A stretch of DNA of 64,000 nt. Source: Acinetobacter lanii. GTDB lineage: Bacteria; Pseudomonadota; Gammaproteobacteria; Pseudomonadales; Moraxellaceae. Location: assembly GCF_011578285.1 (NCBI RefSeq), contig NZ_CP049916.1, forward strand, positions 806,001 through 870,000, read 5' to 3'. Numbering within the stretch: position 1 is the stretch's first letter; each line of letters starts with the position of its first letter. The notes below the pieces were generated by a model. That model made no database searches and was not told the origin of the DNA. It saw nothing but the letters and a program-made list of their open reading frames with translations. This document shows positions 29,903 to 39,776 of the stretch, piece after piece. A program made the position numbers and the translations under genes.

Positions 29903-30097
29903 CTTAAACACAAGGTTGAATCGCAAAATGCTCAAGATTTGTAGGATGCAGCTCAAAGTTTTTGGCTATTCAGGATGAGTGAAGTGCTAATTCAGAGTAG
30001 AATGTTGCTGTTGAGCATCGATGATCTATTCAGTGAACATACGATGCTATTCAACTTCAAAACAAGTCGATGTAATTAATGAGATTTAGAGGCGACA

Positions 30098-31009
30098 GTG
30101 ACATCCATTCCAAACGTGAATACTGAAATTTTGACCCATGCTCAGCAGCAAATTCAGCAAGATTTAACGATGGCACTCGATGCATTTTCAATGCCTGAGC
30201 CTTTAAAAAGTGCGGTCTATCATGCGGTGATGTTAGGCGGCAAGCGTGTCCGTCCTGCGCTGTGCTATGCCACAGCCAATCTCAAGCCGAATCATCCGCA
30301 TTATGCAGCGGTACGCCGTGCAGCGGTGGCAGTGGAACTGATTCATTGTTACTCATTGGCCCATGATGATTTGCCGTGTATGGACAACGACTTGTTACGT
30401 CGTGGTCAACCGACCTGTCATGCAGCTTTTGGTGAAGATACCGCACTGTTGGCCGGGGATATTTTGCAATCCATGGCATTTGAAGTCTTGGGCAGTCGAT
30501 TGTTTGATACCCAGCACAGTGTCGATTCGCCAATCATATTAAAACAGATGCAAATCTTAGCCACTTCTAGTTCGAAAATGGTCTGTGGTCAAGTCTTGGA
30601 TATCCAAGCGGAAGGTCAACATGTTGATCAACAAGCTTTAGAGAACATACATCGCAATAAAACCGGCGCTTTGATTCAAGCAGCAATTATGATGGCGGCA
30701 GTGACGATTTTTGATGGCACTGATCCTGCGATTCCGCAATTGCGCAAATTTGGTCAAGCCATTGGTTTGGCGTTCCAAGTTCAGGATGACATTTTAGATG
30801 TGGTTTCAGATACGCAAACGCTTGGTAAAACCGCAGGTAAAGACGAGCAGGTGGACAAATCGACTTATCCGGCTTTGATGGGTCTAGAACAAGCCAAAGC
30901 CTATGCGCAACAATTGCATGATCAAGCTTTTGCAGCATTGGCTTACTTTGCCGATGATGCAGAGCAACTCAGCCAAATTTCTCAATTCTTGTTGTCACGT
31001 AAAAGCTAA
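30098..31009 (+). CDS. ispA: Farnesyl diphosphate synthase
   Basis: A 303-residue trans-prenyltransferase that condenses IPP with DMAPP/GPP to farnesyl diphosphate. The first aspartate-rich motif is DDLPCMD (residues 90-96) and the second is QDDILD near residue 230; GGKRVRPAL is the allyl/IPP-binding stretch. The start is GTG at 30098 with AGAGG six bases upstream. It is close to the 299 residues of E. coli IspA. No xseB or dxs neighbours are present, unlike in enterics. Confidence 0.93.
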   Translation: MTSIPNVNTEILTHAQQQIQQDLTMALDAFSMPEPLKSAVYHAVMLGGKRVRPALCYATANLKPNHPHYAAVRRAAVAVELIHCYSLAHDDLPCMDNDLLRRGQPTCHAAFGEDTALLAGDILQSMAFEVLGSRLFDTQHSVDSPIILKQMQILATSSSKMVCGQVLDIQAEGQHVDQQALENIHRNKTGALIQAAIMMAAVTIFDGTDPAIPQLRKFGQAIGLAFQVQDDILDVVSDTQTLGKTAGKDEQVDKSTYPALMGLEQAKAYAQQLHDQAFAALAYFADDAEQLSQISQFLLSRKS

Positions 31010-31050
31010 AGCACTTGATGTGAGAATCTCAGTTTAAAAATGAAGCGCAT

Positions 31051-31079
31051 AAAAAAGAGGACGTGATGTCCTCTTTTTT
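31051..31079. terminator. Bidirectional terminator between ispA and putP
   Basis: A 12-base perfect stem (31051-31062 with 31068-31079), 5-base loop, A-run and T-run flanks. Confidence 0.85.
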
Positions 31080-31100
31080 CATTTTAGATTTGCTTCAGCA

Positions 31101-32594
31101 TTAATGGCTTGATTCTTTATACAAACGATCCGCTTCATCAAAACGCGCAGTCACTTCAGTCGTTGGTGCTGGACCACATAAACTCACCACGACAATGGCA
31201 ATGAGTGAGCAGATAAAGCCTGGAATAATTTCATATAGACCCGTATCTCCCCACACGTTTTTCCATAGAATGACCATGACAGCGCCTACGACCATCCCTG
31301 CCAATGCGCCATTCAAGGTCATACGACGCCAGAATAAAGACAGAATAATCAGTGGACCAAAAGCAGCACCAAAACCTGCCCATGCATAGGCAACTAGTCC
31401 TAAAACTTTAGATTCAGGGTTGGATGCAAGCACAATCGCAAGAATCGCAATTAACAGCACCATCAAACGACCAATCCAAACCAATTCTTTTTGTGATGCA
31501 TTCTTACGAATAAATGATTTGTAAAAATCTTCGGTCAAGGTACTTGAACAGACCAAAAGTTGACAACTTAAAGTACTCATCACCGCAGCCAAAATAGCCG
31601 CCAAAACGATACCCGCAATCCAAGGGTTAAACAGGATTTTGGTCAGTTCCATAAATACGGTTTCAGGGTTGGTATTCACCACGCTAGCCAATTGCGGATT
31701 ATGCTCAAAGTAGGCAATCCCGAAGAAACCTGCTGCAACTGCACCACCTAGACAGAGAATCATCCAAGTCATGCCAATACGGCGCGCATTGGGAATCGAT
31801 TTCACCGAATCGGCTGCCATAAAGCGTACCAAAATATGCGGTTGACCGAAGTAACCTAAGCCCCATGCCAATAGTGATAAAATTGCAACGGTACTTAAAT
31901 CGCCAATCACATTAAAGGCTTGAGGACGTGCTGCCTCTAAAGCCAAAGTGACTTGCGACATATCGGCGAAGCTTAAAATCGTCACCACAGGCGTAAGCAG
32001 CAATGCAAAAATCATTAAACCCGCTTGAATGGTATCGGTCCAAGACACGGCCAAGAAACCACCGACAAAGACATAACTGATGGTGGCAATCGCACTGATC
32101 CAAAGTGCTGCTTCATAGGACATACCAAACATGCTTTCGAACAGTCGTGCACCCGCGACCATACCTGACGCACAATAAATCGCAAAGAAAATCAGGATCA
32201 CAAATGCAGAGACAATGCGCAGTACTTTCTTTTGGTCATTGAAACGATTGGAGAAATAATCGGGCAGGGTGAGGGCATTGTGTTGGACTTCGGTGTGGAC
32301 ACGCAAACGTCCCGCCACCAACAGCCAGTTCATCCAAGCCCCTAAGATCAGACCAATCGCAATCCACATTTCAGATAGACCTGAAAGATAAATCGCACCG
32401 GGTAGCCCCATGAGCAACCAACCGCTCATGTCAGAAGCGCCTGCAGAAAGCGCAGTCACGAAACTACCTAAACGTCGGCCCCCCAAAATATAATCTGAAA
32501 AATTTGTGGTTGCACGATAGGCCATTAAACCAATGATCACCATCGCGACTATATAAAATAGAAAAGTGATTAAGGTGGGATTGAGGGAGCTCAT
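31101..32594 (-). CDS. putP: Sodium/proline symporter
   Basis: PutP, 497 residues, an SSS-family Na+/proline symporter with about 13 membrane segments. Diagnostic stretches are GGRRLGSFVTALSAGASDMSGWLLMG near residue 38 (first part of the Na+/proline site), AWGLGYFGQPHILVRFMA and the C-terminal AYAWAGFGAAFGPLI. ATG at 32594. It is a single gene; putA is not in the window. Confidence 0.92.
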   Translation of the reverse strand: MSSLNPTLITFLFYIVAMVIIGLMAYRATTNFSDYILGGRRLGSFVTALSAGASDMSGWLLMGLPGAIYLSGLSEMWIAIGLILGAWMNWLLVAGRLRVHTEVQHNALTLPDYFSNRFNDQKKVLRIVSAFVILIFFAIYCASGMVAGARLFESMFGMSYEAALWISAIATISYVFVGGFLAVSWTDTIQAGLMIFALLLTPVVTILSFADMSQVTLALEAARPQAFNVIGDLSTVAILSLLAWGLGYFGQPHILVRFMAADSVKSIPNARRIGMTWMILCLGGAVAAGFFGIAYFEHNPQLASVVNTNPETVFMELTKILFNPWIAGIVLAAILAAVMSTLSCQLLVCSSTLTEDFYKSFIRKNASQKELVWIGRLMVLLIAILAIVLASNPESKVLGLVAYAWAGFGAAFGPLIILSLFWRRMTLNGALAGMVVGAVMVILWKNVWGDTGLYEIIPGFICSLIAIVVVSLCGPAPTTEVTARFDEADRLYKESSH

Positions 32595-32714
32595 ACGTTA
32601 TCCATATTTAGGTGGATTGTAGATTGAAAGGGTCAAATCTAAAATTAAGGCGAAATTTAAACATAATTTAAAAAAAAATGCTGAGAATTTCAGGGGCTTG
32701 ATCTTAAGAAATGT

Positions 32715-32741
32715 GAAAGGCAGCCAATTGGCTGCCCTTTC
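32715..32741 (-). terminator. Hairpin between putP and the stomatin-like gene
   Basis: GGCAGCC and GGCTGCC pair around AATT, with GAAA/TTTC outside. It lies 47 bases past the stomatin-like stop. The T-run is short. Confidence 0.55.
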
Positions 32742-32787
32742 AAGAATAAACTGTGTGCTTTTAAAACACGATAAATACAAGCCGTGT

Positions 32788-33636
32788 TTAATTTCTGCCC
32801 ATCACACCACGAATGGTATTCATGATGTCTGCAGGCAAGACCACTGTTTTGGCATTGTTGGATTTTGCCATATCTTGCATGGCTTTGACATATTGTTCAC
32901 CGAGCAAATAGGCCACAGGAATTTCTTTATCGCCGACAGCATTGGTGACCATTTGAATGGCTTTTTCCGAGGCTTCTGCCAACACCACTTGTGCTTCTGC
33001 ATCACGGCGTGATGCTTCAAGGCGACCTTCGGCTTCTAAAATCGCGGCTTGTTTTTCACCATCTGCACGGGTGACGGTCGCACGGCGTTGACGTTCGGCA
33101 GCCGCTTGCGCTTCCATGGCAGATTGCATGGTACCTGAGGGTTGAATGTCTTGGATTTCAACCGTTTTTAAGGTAATGCCCCAATCGGCAATGTCATCAG
33201 AGATCGCCATTTTAAGTTTGGCTTTAATGTGGTCACGAGAGGAGAGCGCATCGTCTAAATCCATCTCACCGACAATTGAACGCAATGACGTTTGCACTAA
33301 GTTTTGAATCGCCCAAGTATAGTTTTCAATGCCATAGACCGCTTTAACTGGCGCAGTAATATTGATATACGCTACCGCATTCATGACCAATACCGCATTG
33401 TCTCGGGTAATCACTTCTTGAGAAGGAATATCCAACACAATATCTTTGGTGGTGACTTTATAAGCCACTTCGTCGATATACGGAATCACAAAATTCAAAC
33501 CCGGATTTAAGGTGGTGCGATATTTCCCTAAACGTTGCACAATCCAATTATAACCTTGCGGTACAATACGAACCCCTTTAAAAATGGTAATGCCGACAAA
33601 GGCTAAAAAAGCTAAAACAATAATTGAACCAGACAT
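32788..33636 (-). CDS. Stomatin-like SPFH/Band 7 protein
   Basis: A 282-residue stomatin-type (QmcA/slipin) protein: one N-terminal membrane anchor (residues 2-20), the SPFH domain (about 22-180, with IVQRLGKYRTTLNPGLNFV and the QTSLRSIVGEMDLDDALSSRD element), and a C-terminal helical tail rich in Ala/Glu/Arg. SPFH proteins form oligomeric membrane scaffolds and often control membrane proteases. AGAGGAA precedes the ATG. It lies 78 bases downstream of an nfeD gene, the classic partner arrangement. Confidence 0.9.
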   Translation of the reverse strand: MSGSIIVLAFLAFVGITIFKGVRIVPQGYNWIVQRLGKYRTTLNPGLNFVIPYIDEVAYKVTTKDIVLDIPSQEVITRDNAVLVMNAVAYINITAPVKAVYGIENYTWAIQNLVQTSLRSIVGEMDLDDALSSRDHIKAKLKMAISDDIADWGITLKTVEIQDIQPSGTMQSAMEAQAAAERQRRATVTRADGEKQAAILEAEGRLEASRRDAEAQVVLAEASEKAIQMVTNAVGDKEIPVAYLLGEQYVKAMQDMAKSNNAKTVVLPADIMNTIRGVMGRN

Positions 33637-33714
33637 TGCTGTTCCTCTTGATTTTCATTATTCAATCGTGATGAGACGAAATTTTTAGATCTATATCTTT
33701 AACAATAAGTTTGC

Positions 33715-34185
33715 TTATAAAGGCGAAGTGGCATTGTGATGTGGTTGAACCACCAATTGATTGCCCAAAATATCGGTGACCCGAACCCGATCGCCAACCT
33801 GTACAGCAGCTAAGGTGCGACAGTCCCATTCATCTGAGCCAAGCAAAGGCATTTGAAAACGCACTTTGACCCGATCATGTTCCAAGGTTTGAATCACCAT
33901 ACCGGTTTGGCCAATGGTGGCTTCACGCGGTAGTCCCGCTTTGGTTCGGTCAATCGATAAAGGCTTGATATATTTAAACCAAAGTAGGGTAAAGCTGATC
34001 GACAACACAATCCAACAAATCACTTGCCAGACAAAAGACATGCTTGGAAAAATCCACACCAACATACTGACTACAATGGCTGCCGCGCCAAACCACAGTG
34101 CAGCAAAGGCCGGCAACAGCAACTCAGATAAAATCAGCACTATACCCAATACAAACCAATGCCACGGTTCAAAGATAAAATTCAT
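33715..34185 (-). CDS. NfeD-family membrane protein
   Basis: A 156-residue short NfeD: membrane segments in about residues 8-75 followed by a soluble OB-fold (about 85-148, with GLPREATIGQTGMVIQTL). Short NfeD proteins lack the ClpP-like protease domain and pair with SPFH proteins; here the stomatin-like gene follows directly. They likely form a membrane-microdomain complex, a role inferred from the gene pair. Confidence 0.9.
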   Translation of the reverse strand: MNFIFEPWHWFVLGIVLILSELLLPAFAALWFGAAAIVVSMLVWIFPSMSFVWQVICWIVLSISFTLLWFKYIKPLSIDRTKAGLPREATIGQTGMVIQTLEHDRVKVRFQMPLLGSDEWDCRTLAAVQVGDRVRVTDILGNQLVVQPHHNATSPL

Positions 34186-34336
34186 AAAGCGACTCTAATC
34201 ATTAATCGTTGTTTTGTTGATCAATACATATATCAACTTAATCTAACAGACTTGAGCCAAACTGAATATAAAAAAACCAAATCCATTCATTTTTAAACAG
34301 TTTTTTTAGTATTTTCTAAATCCGTATCCTTTATTT

Positions 34337-35239
34337 TTAAATGCGGGATTTGGGTGCAGGTTTAAAGGCAGCAGGTGATTTCTTAAAATTGGCAATCGCA
34401 GTATCAATCGATTTAATTTTCAGTTGTGCCGCTTTTTCACCTTCTAAAATCGCTTCATTGCTGGCTTTTAAATCTAGCGTACCTAAATGTCCAACCTTGG
34501 GTTGAATCACCACATGGGCAAGGTTCAATTCATGGTTGATGCTTTGTTGTCCCATGATATTAATGGTCTGATCGAGTAAGCCCCACATGTTCATGCCTTT
34601 ATCGGACACCGGACGTGCGGAAATATCGACTGCAATTACAATATCTGCGCCCATATCACGCGCGGTTTGCACCGGAATTGGACTGACCAAGCCGCCATCG
34701 ACATATTTTCTGCCCGCAATGTTGGCAGGAACAAACACATTGGGAATACTACATGAGGCACGTACGGCTTGACCGGCATTGCCTTGAATAAAGTCGGCAC
34801 GTTTGCCTGTATCTAAACGGGTAGCCACTGCGGCAAAACGAATCGGGAATTGTTCAATGGGTTTATTGGCAATTTGACGATTGACAAAATCTTGCAGTTT
34901 TTGCCCCAGTACAATGCCTTGTCGGTTTAGGGTCAAATCTCGAATATCCGACTCTTTTAAATTTTGCGCGATACTTTGTAGTTGATACGGTGTTTTCCCA
35001 CTGGCATAAATACTGCCGACAAAACTTCCGGCACTGGTACCCGTGACAATTTTGGGTTTAATCCCATGCGACTCTAGAACTTTGATTACACCAATATGGG
35101 CAAAGCCTTTGGCACCACCACCGCCCAATGCCACCGCAATAATCGGTTCACGCGCTTTGATGGCACTGGTTTGAGTCTGTGTTTGAGTGGCTTTATCACA
35201 GGCGCTGAGACTCAGCGTGAGGAACCCTAGAAGCATCAT
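34337..35239 (-). CDS. Patatin-like phospholipase, putative lipoprotein
   Basis: A 300-residue patatin-family lipid acyl hydrolase of the RssA type. The oxyanion loop is GGGGAKGFAHIG (residues 39-50), the nucleophile Ser69 is in GTSAG, and the catalytic Asp181 is in DGG; the Ser-Asp dyad is complete. A lipobox LSAC (Cys14) suggests a lipoprotein, but the annotated N-terminus (MMLLGFLTLSLSAC) has no basic residue and no ribosome binding site. Just upstream, separated by an A7 tract on the minus strand, is an out-of-frame ATG segment reading MHLMSPTKK with a purine-rich leader; one extra A would join the two into a normal lipoprotein signal. Confidence 0.85.
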   Translation of the reverse strand: MMLLGFLTLSLSACDKATQTQTQTSAIKAREPIIAVALGGGGAKGFAHIGVIKVLESHGIKPKIVTGTSAGSFVGSIYASGKTPYQLQSIAQNLKESDIRDLTLNRQGIVLGQKLQDFVNRQIANKPIEQFPIRFAAVATRLDTGKRADFIQGNAGQAVRASCSIPNVFVPANIAGRKYVDGGLVSPIPVQTARDMGADIVIAVDISARPVSDKGMNMWGLLDQTINIMGQQSINHELNLAHVVIQPKVGHLGTLDLKASNEAILEGEKAAQLKIKSIDTAIANFKKSPAAFKPAPKSRI

Positions 35240-35399
35240 TTTTTTGTAGGTGACATAAGGTGCATGGCTTTTCTTCTTTTACATCTGTTTATTTTTAAAG
35301 GCGAGCATTTAACACTGAACAGCTTTTTTCTTTAGCCATTCAGTGAAGTCAGTATAGTCATGACTACACCAAACGAATTTGATGTAGTTTGAGTCAAGT

Positions 35400-36029
35400 T
35401 TATTGTGTTTGATCGAATAGGGGTCTTAAAGGTTTGGCCAACAGCTCTAAATTCTTAGGAGAAAAATTGCCCTTATAGTGATTTAAAATCGTGGCTAAAT
35501 CTTTTTCATAATCACCGGTTGGCTGAATATAGCCTAAACAATGAATGGCTTTTTTATCATAATCTAAAGCAAACATCACCACAGGAATGTTGGCACCCAT
35601 CGCAATATGGTAGAAACCCGTTCGAATTTTTTCAGCACTTTTACGTGTACCTTCAGGGGCAATTGCGATCCAAATCTTATCTTTAGATTGGATCACATCC
35701 ACAATTTGCTGGGTTAAACCATGTGAAGATGCGCGGTCTACAGGCATGACACCCATCCATTTGAGTAAACCTTTTAAAGGGGTATCAAACAGACTGTCTT
35801 TGACAAAAGCGGTGACATCAATTCCTAAGCCCAGCATTGCCATGAAACCGTAGATTCCATCATAATTGGAGGTGTGTGGTGATATAATCGCCACAGCTTT
35901 AGGAAGATTGGGAAATTCTCCATCAAAAGTCCAACCTTGTGCACGATATAATCCTTTGAACAGATTGCGGCTGAAGGCTGAACCTCGACGAGGCACTTGA
36001 TCTGGGAGGGTGGGGAAATGATGTGTCAT
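35400..36029 (-). CDS. Lysophospholipid acyltransferase-like protein
   Basis: A 209-residue PlsC-like acyltransferase. The catalytic block is SPHTSNYDG, the HxxxxD motif, and EGTRKSAEKIRTGFYHIA is the acceptor-binding EGTR region. The short, membrane-light form without an N-terminal helix is one of the small glycerol-acyltransferase-like proteins. ATG at 36029; a TTG two codons upstream is less likely. A paralogue lies at 51095-51682. It probably acts on lysophosphatidic acid or an ornithine/other lipid, but the acceptor is unknown. Confidence 0.85.
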   Translation of the reverse strand: MTHHFPTLPDQVPRRGSAFSRNLFKGLYRAQGWTFDGEFPNLPKAVAIISPHTSNYDGIYGFMAMLGLGIDVTAFVKDSLFDTPLKGLLKWMGVMPVDRASSHGLTQQIVDVIQSKDKIWIAIAPEGTRKSAEKIRTGFYHIAMGANIPVVMFALDYDKKAIHCLGYIQPTGDYEKDLATILNHYKGNFSPKNLELLAKPLRPLFDQTQ

Positions 36030-36171
36030 TTTCAAATTTCTTGCATAAGAACTAAATAATGTGATCGACCCTAATACTTTGATCTATGGATAAAATAAAA
36101 AATATGAGGGTTATGTAAAATGTTTCACACTGATCTCAAAATCATCCCACAACATCGGGTATCTTTTCTCA

Positions 36172-37467
36172 ATGTTTAAAACCCCACAACTATATCTGTT
36201 ATTGTTTTCTTTGTATTGGGCGCAAGGTTTACCTGTGGGTTTTATGACCCATGCTTTGCCGGTGATTTTGCGTGCGCAAGGGGTGTCTTTAACTCATATA
36301 GGGGGCTTTGGTTTGTTGATGGCACCGTGGGCAGTTAAAGTATTGTGGGCGCCGTGGGTCGATCGTTTGGGGTATGACCGAATCGGACATTATCGCAGCT
36401 GGATTATTCCCACTCAACTTCTAAGCATCGTGATTCTCGTCGTTCTTTCCTTTTTACCCATTGCCTCTTTGAATCAACCGATGTATTTGCTGTGCTTTTT
36501 TATCGCACTGTTGTTGATGAATACGGTTGGCGCCACACAGGACATTGCCACCGATGGCTTGGCAGTGAGCATCTTAAAAGGTGAGCAACAACATATTGGG
36601 AATATGTTCCAAGTGGTGGGATCAAGACTCGGATTTATTGTCGGGGGAGGTGCAATGCTGTGGTCCTTGGATTGGCTGAATTGGCAAACTACCTTTTTGA
36701 TTTTGGCAGGGATTGTGTTGATCAATACCATTCCGATTATGTTTTATCGTGAACCCCAACATGCGCAACCCAACACGGTCAAGCTCCCTAGTCAACAACA
36801 TGCTGAACAGGGGACTTGGATACAGCAAATTCAAAGCTATCTTCGTTATTTTCTAAACAGCAAACTGATGTTGAGTTGGTTGGTCGTCCTATGTGTGATT
36901 AAAATCAGTGATGGATTATCAGGTCCGATCATTAAACCGCTATTGGTGGATTTAGGACTCAGTCTGACCCAAATCGGTGTGTATATTACCATGCTCGGTG
37001 CTTTTGCCGCATTGGTAGGTGCAGGCTTAGCAAGTTACAGTTTAAGGTTTTTGACTCGAGCGAAAGCATTACTGGTTTTCGCAAGTCTTAAGGTGCTGAG
37101 TCTTGCCGGTTTTGCATGGTTGGCACATTTAAATACATTACATTTAAAGGTCGCCCCGTGGCTGATTTATACGATCAATGCTTTAGAAGATATGTTTGCT
37201 TCGATGTTCTTGGTGATTATTTTAACTTTAGTCATGCAATACAGTCGGAAAAGTCATGCCGGTACCGATTTCACTTTTCAAGTGTCATTAATGTCCATGG
37301 TCAGTGGCGGACTCTATACCTTAAGCGGTATTGCAGGCGATTGGTTGGGCTATCAGCAGTATTTAATCAGTATTTGTGTGCTGGGTGCGCTGTTGCTTAT
37401 ACCGATCGTGTATTGGCTAAAGCTAGAACAAAAAGCTCAGCATCTTGATCAGGCATATGATGAATAA
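36172..37467 (+). CDS. AmpG-like MFS transporter
   Basis: A 431-residue major facilitator carrier with twelve membrane segments. The opening SLYWAQGLPVGFMTHALPVILRAQGVSL and GLLMAPWAVKVLWAPWVDR match the AmpG/PAT branch (muropeptide permeases and acetyl-CoA transporter relatives), and ATQDIATDGLAV is its conserved loop. AmpG imports anhydromuropeptides in cell-wall recycling; this protein may do so, but the branch is diverse. The ATG at 36172 has no clear ribosome binding site. It diverges from the acyltransferase gene. Confidence 0.75.
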   Translation: MFKTPQLYLLLFSLYWAQGLPVGFMTHALPVILRAQGVSLTHIGGFGLLMAPWAVKVLWAPWVDRLGYDRIGHYRSWIIPTQLLSIVILVVLSFLPIASLNQPMYLLCFFIALLLMNTVGATQDIATDGLAVSILKGEQQHIGNMFQVVGSRLGFIVGGGAMLWSLDWLNWQTTFLILAGIVLINTIPIMFYREPQHAQPNTVKLPSQQHAEQGTWIQQIQSYLRYFLNSKLMLSWLVVLCVIKISDGLSGPIIKPLLVDLGLSLTQIGVYITMLGAFAALVGAGLASYSLRFLTRAKALLVFASLKVLSLAGFAWLAHLNTLHLKVAPWLIYTINALEDMFASMFLVIILTLVMQYSRKSHAGTDFTFQVSLMSMVSGGLYTLSGIAGDWLGYQQYLISICVLGALLLIPIVYWLKLEQKAQHLDQAYDE

Positions 37468-37640
37468 GAGTGGTGAAGGGCGGTGCGATGTGGCATTTTA
37501 AATCTGAGTTATGGTATTTCCAATAGTGATTCATTGGAGCATTTTCAGCTTACTAAACAAGTGAGTACAAATCCGCATATAGAATCTTCGCTGAGCTTGC
37601 TAAACTGATTTGCATTCAATTTTGACCCGATGGAACACAC

Positions 37641-38339
37641 ATGCAGGCGGTACTTTTTGATTTAGACAATACCTTGACTCATCGTGATCAGAGTGTCCAA
37701 GCCTACAGTCTTCATTTGTTGCAGAGCTTTGATACGGCATTAAATTCCAATGATGAACGTCAATATCAAAAGACTCTAGAGATTATTCGCCGTATTGATA
37801 ATGGTGGATACCCAAAAAAACAATTACTGACTCATCCAAGTATTGCCGGTTCCGTCGCCAACGCTTTGATTGAGGAACTAGATTGGGCAACCACACCTGA
37901 ACTTGAAGAATTGACAGAGTTTTGGTTTGCACAATTTGGTTTATCTGCAGTGGCCATGCCGGGGGCAGAAGATTTACTACAGCAGCTTAAAAACACAGGT
38001 TATCGTCTTGCCGTGATTTCCAATGGTGGACATACGACACGTCTGAAAATTTTAGAGGGTTTAGGATTTACCCCGTATTTTGATGCGATCTTTAGTTCTG
38101 AATCTGTGGGGATCGCCAAACCCAACGCTGAAATTTTCTTACACAGTTGTCAGCAGCTTGGGGTTGAACCTCAACAGTGTCTGTATATTGGCGATCATCC
38201 AGTAAATGACTATCTAGGTGCTACTCAAGCAGGATTGAATGCATTATTGCTGAGCGGTTTTCATAATACGGATGCCTTATATCAAAAGACTGAAATCAAA
38301 ATGATTCACGCTTTAGATGAAGTGTGGAAGCATCTTTAA
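37641..38339 (+). CDS. HAD-superfamily hydrolase
   Basis: A 232-residue cytoplasmic phosphatase-like protein. Motif I FDLDNTLT has Asp7 and Asp9, motif II is VISNGG, motif III has Lys in GIAKPNAE, and motif IV is YIGDHPVNDYLGA. The helical cap between residues 15 and 95 is of the subclass I type. All catalytic residues are present. Substrate unknown; sugar phosphates or nucleotides are typical. Confidence 0.88.
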   Translation: MQAVLFDLDNTLTHRDQSVQAYSLHLLQSFDTALNSNDERQYQKTLEIIRRIDNGGYPKKQLLTHPSIAGSVANALIEELDWATTPELEELTEFWFAQFGLSAVAMPGAEDLLQQLKNTGYRLAVISNGGHTTRLKILEGLGFTPYFDAIFSSESVGIAKPNAEIFLHSCQQLGVEPQQCLYIGDHPVNDYLGATQAGLNALLLSGFHNTDALYQKTEIKMIHALDEVWKHL

Positions 38340-38382
38340 GGTTTTGTCTCGCCTTTATGCAATTCTCATCTGTTCTTTTTTA

Positions 38383-38409
38383 CAGTCCTCTATTAAAAGC
38401 AGAGGACTG
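38383..38409. terminator. Hairpin between converging HAD and amt genes
   Basis: A 9-base perfect stem (38383-38391 with 38401-38409) with a 9-base loop. It has no T-run downstream on either strand, so termination strength is uncertain. Confidence 0.45.
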
Positions 38410-38449
38410 ATTTGAAATTAAGCATATAACGGATTCGTTAAAACAAAGC

Positions 38450-39637
38450 CTAAAACATTGCATCTTCAGAATTGGCTGAAATTTTATGAATCGACAAATC
38501 TGCACCACGGTATTCATCTTCTTGGCTTAAGCGAATCCCAATGCTGGCTTTTAAACCGCCGTAAACGATGAAGCCACCTGCAGCAGCAACCAAAATCGCA
38601 AAACCTGTTCCAAAGATTTGCGACAGTATCGAAACACCGCCTAAACCGCCCAAATAGCTCTGACCAAATAGTCCAACGGCAATGCCACCAAAAGCACCGC
38701 ATACGCCATGTAAAGGCCAAACGCCCAGTACATCATCGACTTTGAGTTTGTTTTGGGTATAGGTAAACAGTTTTACAAATAAAAAGCCTGCAATGGCACC
38801 AATCACTAAAGCACCAATCGGATGCACAATATCTGAACCTGCACAGATCGCGACTAAGCCTGCAAGTGGGCCATTGTGCAAGAACCCGGGGTCTTCTTTA
38901 CCGAAGAAATTGGCTGCAATGGTGCCACCGACCATTGCCATGAGCGAATTCATCGCCACTAAACCTGAGATCGCATCGAGGCGTTGTGCGCTCATCACGT
39001 TAAAGCCGAACCAACCGACAATGAGAATCCATGAACCTAAGGCCAAAAAGGGGATTGAAGAGGGTGGATGTGCGCTGACACGACCATCTTTTTTATAACG
39101 ACCATGACGTGCGCCGAGTAAAATCACCGCCACTAACGCAATCCAACCGCCCATCGCATGCACCACCACCGAACCGGCAAAGTCATGGAAACTTGCACCA
39201 AAATGCACTTCTAACCATTTTTGCATGCCGAAATTGCCATTCCATGCAATCCCTTCAAAAAATGGATAAACCAAAGCCACCAAAAATAGGGTTGCAATCG
39301 CTTGTGAACGCATTTTGGCACGCTCTGCAATGCCACCTGAAATAATCGCGGGTATCGCAGCAGCAAAAGTCAGTAAAAAGAAACAGCGCATCAGGTTATA
39401 ACCATGATCAGCCATTAACACGGCGCCGCTATGGAAAAAGTGCTGACCATAAGAAATGTAATAGCCGACAAAGAAATAGGCGATAGCTGAAATTGAAAAG
39501 TCGGTGAGAATTTTACTCAGCGCATTGACTTGGTTTTTATGGCGTACCGTACCGAGTTCTAAAAAAGCAAAACCGGCATGCATCGCCAAAACCAGAATTG
39601 CACCTAAAAGGAGAAAAAGTAAGTCTATATTTTGCAT
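38450..39637 (-). CDS. amtB: Ammonium transporter
   Basis: A 395-residue Amt channel with eleven membrane segments. The pore twin-His pair is represented by HDFAGSVVVHAMGG and HGVCGAFGG, and the signature DFSISAIAYFFVGYYISYG and FGFNVMSAQRLDAISG stretches are present. No signal peptide and no neighbouring glnK, which usually precedes amtB; regulation by PII would then be in trans. Two inverted repeats with GCAC cores lie upstream. ATG start at 39637. Confidence 0.9.
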   Translation of the reverse strand: MQNIDLLFLLLGAILVLAMHAGFAFLELGTVRHKNQVNALSKILTDFSISAIAYFFVGYYISYGQHFFHSGAVLMADHGYNLMRCFFLLTFAAAIPAIISGGIAERAKMRSQAIATLFLVALVYPFFEGIAWNGNFGMQKWLEVHFGASFHDFAGSVVVHAMGGWIALVAVILLGARHGRYKKDGRVSAHPPSSIPFLALGSWILIVGWFGFNVMSAQRLDAISGLVAMNSLMAMVGGTIAANFFGKEDPGFLHNGPLAGLVAICAGSDIVHPIGALVIGAIAGFLFVKLFTYTQNKLKVDDVLGVWPLHGVCGAFGGIAVGLFGQSYLGGLGGVSILSQIFGTGFAILVAAAGGFIVYGGLKASIGIRLSQEDEYRGADLSIHKISANSEDAMF

Positions 39638-39683
39638 AATGTATCTTTATAGTGCTGTGGGTCGCAATTTTTGATCAGTATAA

Positions 39684-39713
39684 CCATAGATGTGTGCAAT
39701 GAATGCACTATGG
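39684..39713 (-). promoter_or_regulatory. Dyad upstream of amtB (proximal)
   Basis: GTGCA-ATGAA-TGCAC at 39694-39708 is a perfect 5-base dyad, flanked by CCATA and TATGG. It lies about 57 bases from the amtB start. The GCAC half-sites resemble NtrC half-sites, but the spacing is not the consensus. Confidence 0.35.
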
Positions 39714-39776
39714 AACCTAGGAAATAATGATCAATATTGTTGAAACATGATCAAGACTCGATATAAAGCAAAGCAC

